This document shows, piece after piece, positions 20,801 to 24,852 of a stretch of 24,852 nt of DNA; positions within the stretch are counted from its first letter, which is position 1; every line of letters starts with the position of its first letter. The notes under the pieces were generated by a model. The model saw only the letters and a program-made list of their open reading frames with translations, was not told the DNA's origin and made no database searches. The stretch comes from Isohypsibius dastychi (taxonomy: Eukaryota > Tardigrada > Eutardigrada > Parachela > Isohypsibiidae), in contig JAQIWT010000285.1 of assembly GCA_034696485.1 (NCBI GenBank), positions 1 through 24,852 of the forward strand, given 5' to 3'. A program made the translations under genes and the position numbers.

Positions 20801-23574
20801 TGTTTTTTTAGAGCAATTGCTGCCGAATGCTTATGATGAGAAGGAGAATTCCGGTAAGTTTCATTAACTTGTTAGATTTGTAAGGTTTACAATTTGCACA
20901 TTTGAGCATGATTATTCGGTTCATTCGATGAACAAGTTCTACATTTCAAAGAATTAAATTATCGGGATCCTTGAAAACTCTTGTTATAATTTGGTTTTTA
21001 TTGCGTAATGGAAGTCAAGTGAGAAGTACCTAGGTAGTTGACACCGTTTATTAAAATCATGATTGCATTAGAAGTTGTCAATTTTGTAGTTAATTTTTAA
21101 TTTTTGAGCTTTTAGTGAGTAATTTGATTAATTGAAATGAAATTCGAATGCAAACTATTAGAGCATGATCAGATAATTACAGAATCGTGGCATAGCAGAA
21201 CTGATACTCGGCATTTTTTTCGCTTCTCGTTTCCACATGGATATTTTTTCCGGTTGTTCTGTTGTTTCTTCGCATTTTTTCAGAAAAATAATTTTCCGAT
21301 TATTTGAGCGTAATCTTAAGGCTGTGTTTGAAACAGTTCATTTTTCTCTGTTTTCAGAATTCTTACGGAATGCCTACGATGAAAGCGGAAGCACCGGTTC
21401 CGGAAGCACATTTTACTCGGATTCGCCATCGGAAGGAGAGGATGTGGATGATCTAGAATTCACTACGATAGGCGCTTCACCTCCACTTCGTCCAAGCGCT
21501 CCTCCTATAACAGAATTCCCCGAAGAACCTTATCCCACAATTATTCCTGTTGATGCCGGGCCGGTGAATTATTCCGTGAACGGATGCAACTACCTCATTC
21601 AGGAGACTTCCGGTGGAAACCACCGGATATCCCTCCAACCCGCCACAATCAAGCCAGTCGACTACAGCTTGTCGACCCGGAATTTCGCCAGTCAGAACCC
21701 AACCGGAAGTCGCCGGGAGACCTCCTCCTCAACCGACGAAGTTTTTCTCACACCTCCTTCCGGTCCTCTGAAATCCGCTTCGCCCAAACCGATAAGCTGG
21801 GATCCGAATATTCTGGAGACTGCCAGGAAGCTCAAGGAACTCCGGCTGGGTTCTTCCTCCGATGAAGTGTTCTTCACGCCGAAAACCTCGCTTCCGGATC
21901 GCCGACCGGAAGCACTCATCTTCCCGAAGACCGAGGAGGATTCATGGCCGAAGAAGAAGCTGGATTTTGAGGAAGGATGGACGATTACGGTACCCCGAAG
22001 TCCCCCGGCGGCGACCCCACATAGTCGGGAGGAACTGAAGCAACAGGTGCGGAATATGACAGTAGAGAAACGAGCGGCTGCGAGGGAGAAAGCCAGACTG
22101 AAAAGCGACGCGGAATTGGGAATCACTCCGAGTTTGGTGAGAAAGAACAGGAATTCCTCAGATGTCTCACCCGGCTCGTCGTCGGACTCGTCGGAGGGGT
22201 CCAGGGGGTTCACAACTGTGAGGATGACGGAAACAGTTGTACCGACCGGTTTGAAAGCGAATGAAAAAGCGGATACGATTTCGGTGACGAGTTCGTCGGT
22301 CGTTGAAGTGGTAAGCTGTTCCGGCAGACTGTTCGTTGATAACAGTGTCGTTTTTTGTGTAATGTCGTGAATCTGAACAGCAATATATGTTGAATGGTTT
22401 TTTGTTTTGTTTTAGGAGACGGGTTTTTCGAGACGAGCAAATCAAGTGGCGGAGAAGTTGCACAAGTCGGAAACGACGAAGCTACTACATCGCGCGCAGG
22501 AGACTCAGAGGTTGACCGAAGAAACGGAAGCCCGCTTGGTCGAGTTGGATGAGAGATTGATTGAAATTGAAGGAATGATGAAAAGAGCTTCGACTGATGA
22601 TGATTCGGAAGAAGCGTTCCAAAAAGAATGGTTTGATACTTCGGAGGAGAAGAAACGCGTTCTGGGCCAGCTTTCTGAACTCAAGTTAATGTAAGTGGTC
22701 AGTTACCCCCGGGCTTACTGAGAAGGGTGATCTTTCTTTCAAATTATGTTTTTTATCTCCAGAGAATTTTTTTGAAATGATCCGACATCTTTGAATACCG
22801 AAAGATGAATTTTCGGGAAGAAATGTAACATGGATTTTTTCCACATTTTTCGTTCGTGTTGTTCTTTCTACCACATCTTTTTGTGACCTGATTATTTTGT
22901 TGATTTTGGCGTTTTTGGACCAGATCTTTTATTCTGGTTTATTTGTTCAAAGGGCGGAAAATCTGCGACTTGAAGATCGGCAGAGGATTTGCCAGGAGGA
23001 GCTCAGGAAGCTTATGGCGATGGATGATTCGATGCGGAGTCAGATGAATAAAGACGAGGAAAAACGAATCCTAGATGAAATTCTACAAATTCGCAAGTTG
23101 CGCGAAAAAGTAAACGAGCAGCTTTCTGCTGGTCACCTCAGGTGAGAGAATATTTGTCACTGTAATGATTCTCTCGTTAGAAACTTGTCTTTTTTGAGCG
23201 GTTTTTTATTTGTTACGATAAATTTTCCACGAACATTTTTTAAAGCTGAGATGTTTAAGTGCTTTTTTCGATGTTTTTTTTCTTTTTTTTAGGAATTATT
23301 TGAAGTTAGTTTCGCTTGATTTGAAGTGGTTGTTTCTCTCTGAATTTAATGTTTGATGGATTTTCTTTTTCTCTTGCTTGGGTTTGTTTATTTTCTCGGG
23401 CTTTTCGTTTTGTCTCACATTCATTTTATTCAAGTAGGTTTCATTGATTCATTTCATTCAGTTTTTCTGTTCTTCGGTTCTTTTTGACTCAGAACAATTT
23501 CATCATGTAACTTCACGAATGAAATTCTTGACGTTTTCATGTTTTTCAGCGTTGGCGGGAGGAATTTCCGGTGA
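11808..23574 (+). CDS. Mical: F-actin monooxygenase MICAL (FAD domain, CH, LIM, bMERB)
   Basis: Exons: 11808-12140, 12892-13099, 13784-14001, 14111-14368, 14489-14746, 14874-15367, 15709-15757, 16345-16492, 16874-16992, 18313-18614, 18807-19149, 19430-19666, 20485-20740, 20812-20853, 21358-22310, 22416-22690, 22953-23141, then 23550-23574 (or 23293-23356). All phases agree; the product is about 1,570-1,580 residues. MICALs use FAD and NADPH to oxidise actin methionines and disassemble filaments, downstream of semaphorin/plexin signalling. FAD motifs: GAGPCG (116-121), EKRD, GADGRR (244-249), GDSLIEPFWP (420-429). CH: about 549-652. LIM: C878-x2-C881-x17-H899-x2-C902-x2-C905-x2-C908...C932-x2-H935. 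A long Ser/Asp/Pro-rich region (about 990-1400) and a charged helical bMERB (about 1410-1560, Rab-binding in relatives) follow. Exon 12 has a second in-phase donor at 19724 (+19 residues); intron 4 has a weak GTTGGT donor. Confidence 0.95.
16993..18312 (+). other. Longest MICAL intron (1.3 kb, between CH and LIM coding parts)
   Basis: Joins exon 9 (ending SRKR) to exon 10 (starting HNLHTE) in phase 0. It is T/C-rich around 17120-17250. Frames on either strand inside it (17095-17280, 17358-17546, 17745-17966) have no domain or coding character. A skipped cassette exon of the variable CH-LIM linker could hide here, but I could not identify one. Confidence 0.5.
18677..18698 (+). repeat. TTTA microsatellite
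   Basis: About five uninterrupted copies of a TTTA/TTAT unit in the MICAL intron between exons 10 and 11, likely length-polymorphic. Confidence 0.85.
20812..20853 (+). other. 42-nt symmetric micro-exon of MICAL (exon 14)
   Basis: Flanked by TTTTTTTAG and GTAAGT, phase 1 on both sides, so it can be included or skipped without changing frame. It encodes [14 protein letters not shown]. The next exon opens with [12 protein letters not shown] at the same phase, so the two look like duplicated exon segments. Candidate alternatively spliced cassette. Confidence 0.7.
23293..23356 (+). other. Alternative terminal coding exon of MICAL (candidate)
   Basis: Follows a long T-run ending TTTTTTTTAG and accepts exon 17 in the correct phase (AG|G). 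It would add 20 residues starting [12 protein letters not shown] and then stop at 23354-23356. The added tail looks like translated T-rich DNA, so I weigh it slightly below the exon at 23550-23574, which adds only SVGGRNFR. Both acceptors are good. Confidence 0.35.
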
Positions 23575-24115
23575 ATCATCTCGGGTTGTTTTGATTTTGG
23601 TTTCCAGGTAAACTTACGCTGTTATTGCTTCAAGTTTGCAAGTTTTATTGTATTTATTTAACTTCCATAATTTCCAATTCCGACCGACTGTTTGTTTCTT
23701 TATTGATTGTTGTTTTTCTCCCTGGAATGTTTTGCAGCTCAAGGACATGTCTTTTTCCGTCAGTTTGGAAATACAGTTTAAAGAATTGTTATGCCATTCT
23801 GCGATGGATTTCGTGTTTCCGACTTGCGATAGAGATCCTGCATTCCACATCATGTCTTCTCTTTAGGCTGAAAATATTTAGATCCATTTTTTAAGAGAAC
23901 TTTTTTTTGATCATTATCTCTAAAAACTTTTTTTTTTAAAAATTTCTGTTCAAAATGCATGGGGGATTGGGGATTTTTTTTTTGGAAATACGGACGTCGT
24001 CAAACTCAAATTGGGTTCACCACCGTCTAAGTTTAATGAATTCAATCTCAGTTTCATACTTATCTCATTTTTTGAATTGGATATCCAAAGAGTTCGGCGT
24101 GGCGTCGTTCTTTTT

Positions 24116-24441
24116 CCAATCCAATCCGGCAACCGTTGCCCCACCCCCTCCCCCCTTTTGTCCATCGAACCAATCATAATCCAGAGGTCGGTTTCCCACG
24201 TTTTCCTTCCCTGTCGGTTTCTTTGTGCTTGAAATACGTATTGGACCCTGGATGCAAGTTTGTTCGGTTTCGCCGCGCATTCCAAGAACTCAGCCGTTGT
24301 GCTCCGCCATTTTGGATTTTCAGTTCGATTGAAATTTCTCTCAAACCGTCCGAAACTCCGATTCGATTCTTTTACCAACATTCGATCTAACTCCGATATT
24401 CAGTCTGTATTTTGACGTTGCGGAAGCGAGGTGTTCTGTCG
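24116..24441 (+). promoter_or_regulatory. Putative CCAAT promoter and non-coding first exon of a gene beyond the right edge
   Basis: Three CCAAT boxes at 24116-24120, 24121-24125 (directly adjacent) and 24170-24174, with a C-rich run (24137-24157) between them. Downstream, after about 250 bp of C/T-rich sequence without a long frame, a good splice donor (GTCG|GTGAGT) sits at 24441/24442. This arrangement fits a plus-strand promoter with a 5'UTR exon whose coding part lies outside the window. It is inference only. Confidence 0.3.
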
Positions 24442-24537
24442 GTGAGTGATTCTAACTTTTTGGGCTTGGCTAGGTGATATTATTTTTATACGATATCTGC
24501 ATACAATTATAGTTGGCATTCGCCTGCCCAAAAAAGT

Positions 24538-24594
24538 TTAGGCGATCGCCTAAGCCACTTCTAGGCGATCGCCTAGGTACTTTTAGGCGATCGC
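24538..24594. repeat. Cluster of three GGCGATCGC palindromes at 22-23 bp spacing
   Basis: Cores at 24541-24550, 24564-24573 and 24586-24594. The first two extend to perfect 16-bp palindromes (TTAGGCGATCGCCTAA and CTAGGCGATCGCCTAG); the third is intact on its left half and lacks the final C. Flanks are also loosely inverted (CGCCTGCCCAAA on the left, TTTGGGCGGCC on the right), so the stretch 24521-24614 may form one larger imperfect hairpin. It could be a MITE-like repeat or a regulatory array. Confidence 0.75.
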
Positions 24595-24852
24595 ACAACG
24601 CCGTTTGGGCGGCCATGAAAAAATGCTTTTTAGGTTCTTGCCACTGTTGTTTGATCACATTTCAAGTCGGAAGTAGGATTTAAAAATTACCATGTGGAGA
24701 AAACAAAGTAGACAAATTCCTGGGGATCTTCTCACACTTCAACCCCCTGCCAATACGCTCCCACTACCCCCATACCAGCGACTATAGAGGTAAATAGACT
24801 GGTTTGAGCGACTGAGCGAGTGAGGTCGAAATCCGCCGAATTTGTCATCACG

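Larger units (their letters stand above)
23575..24852. other. Intergenic, MICAL 3' flank and right edge
   Basis: T-rich to about 23950, with no canonical AATAAA that I could find. Frames at 23625-23894, 23950-24381 (minus) and 24136-24390 lack recognisable domains. A promoter-like stretch and a palindrome cluster, listed separately, occupy the second half. The last 150 bases show nothing recognisable. Confidence 0.45.

Noticed and set aside
1-24852. tRNA, rRNA or other structured RNA genes
   Set aside because: I looked for GGTTCGA-type arms and rRNA core words and saw none in a plausible cloverleaf or rRNA context; a covariance-model scan would be decisive.

Overview
The window is eukaryotic and animal. 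Its genes are split by many short-to-medium GT-AG introns (54 to about 1,300 nt). The encoded families are metazoan: a MICAL F-actin monooxygenase, a rhodopsin-class GPCR, a membrane protein with calcium-binding-type EGF modules, and a GLYAT-like acyltransferase. Gene spacing, gene size, T-rich acceptors ending in CAG, TAG or AAG, and moderate base composition suggest a compact invertebrate genome. An ecdysozoan such as a nematode or tardigrade is my best guess, but the acceptors are too variable to claim the strict nematode TTTTCAG signal. No bacterial, viral or CRISPR features were seen.

Layout. (1) 1-1031, minus: 5' part of a glycine N-acyltransferase-like gene running off the left edge. 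(2) 1032-2317: divergent intergenic region with a 9-bp tandem repeat and a GC-rich inverted-repeat segment holding a consensus CRE. (3) 2318-3633, plus: a four-exon gene for a single-pass type II membrane protein with three EGF modules. (4) 3634-6128: intergenic, dominated by an 897-bp foldback-type element at 4005-4901. Its inverted arms are built from about ten copies of a roughly 15-bp unit, it is flanked by a 9-bp direct repeat, and it contains a smaller perfect hairpin bounded by TA. (5) 6129-8316, minus: a four-exon, 415-residue GPCR, reassembled across an intron inside TM1. (6) 8317-11807: about 3.5 kb with no supportable gene. (7) 11808-23574, plus: a complete MICAL gene of 18 exons (FAD monooxygenase, CH, LIM, long acidic/Ser-rich region, C-terminal bMERB), with two candidate terminal exons. 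(8) 23575-24852: intergenic, with a CCAAT-rich promoter-like stretch and a cluster of three GGCGATCGC palindromes.

The genes do not form an evident pathway; this looks like ordinary chromosomal gene order. I reconstructed the four gene models by hand from splice signals, reading-phase agreement at every junction, and continuity of protein family motifs. The most unusual items are the foldback element, the palindrome cluster near the right end, and small exon or motif duplications inside the MICAL gene. I saw no clear novel multi-gene system.
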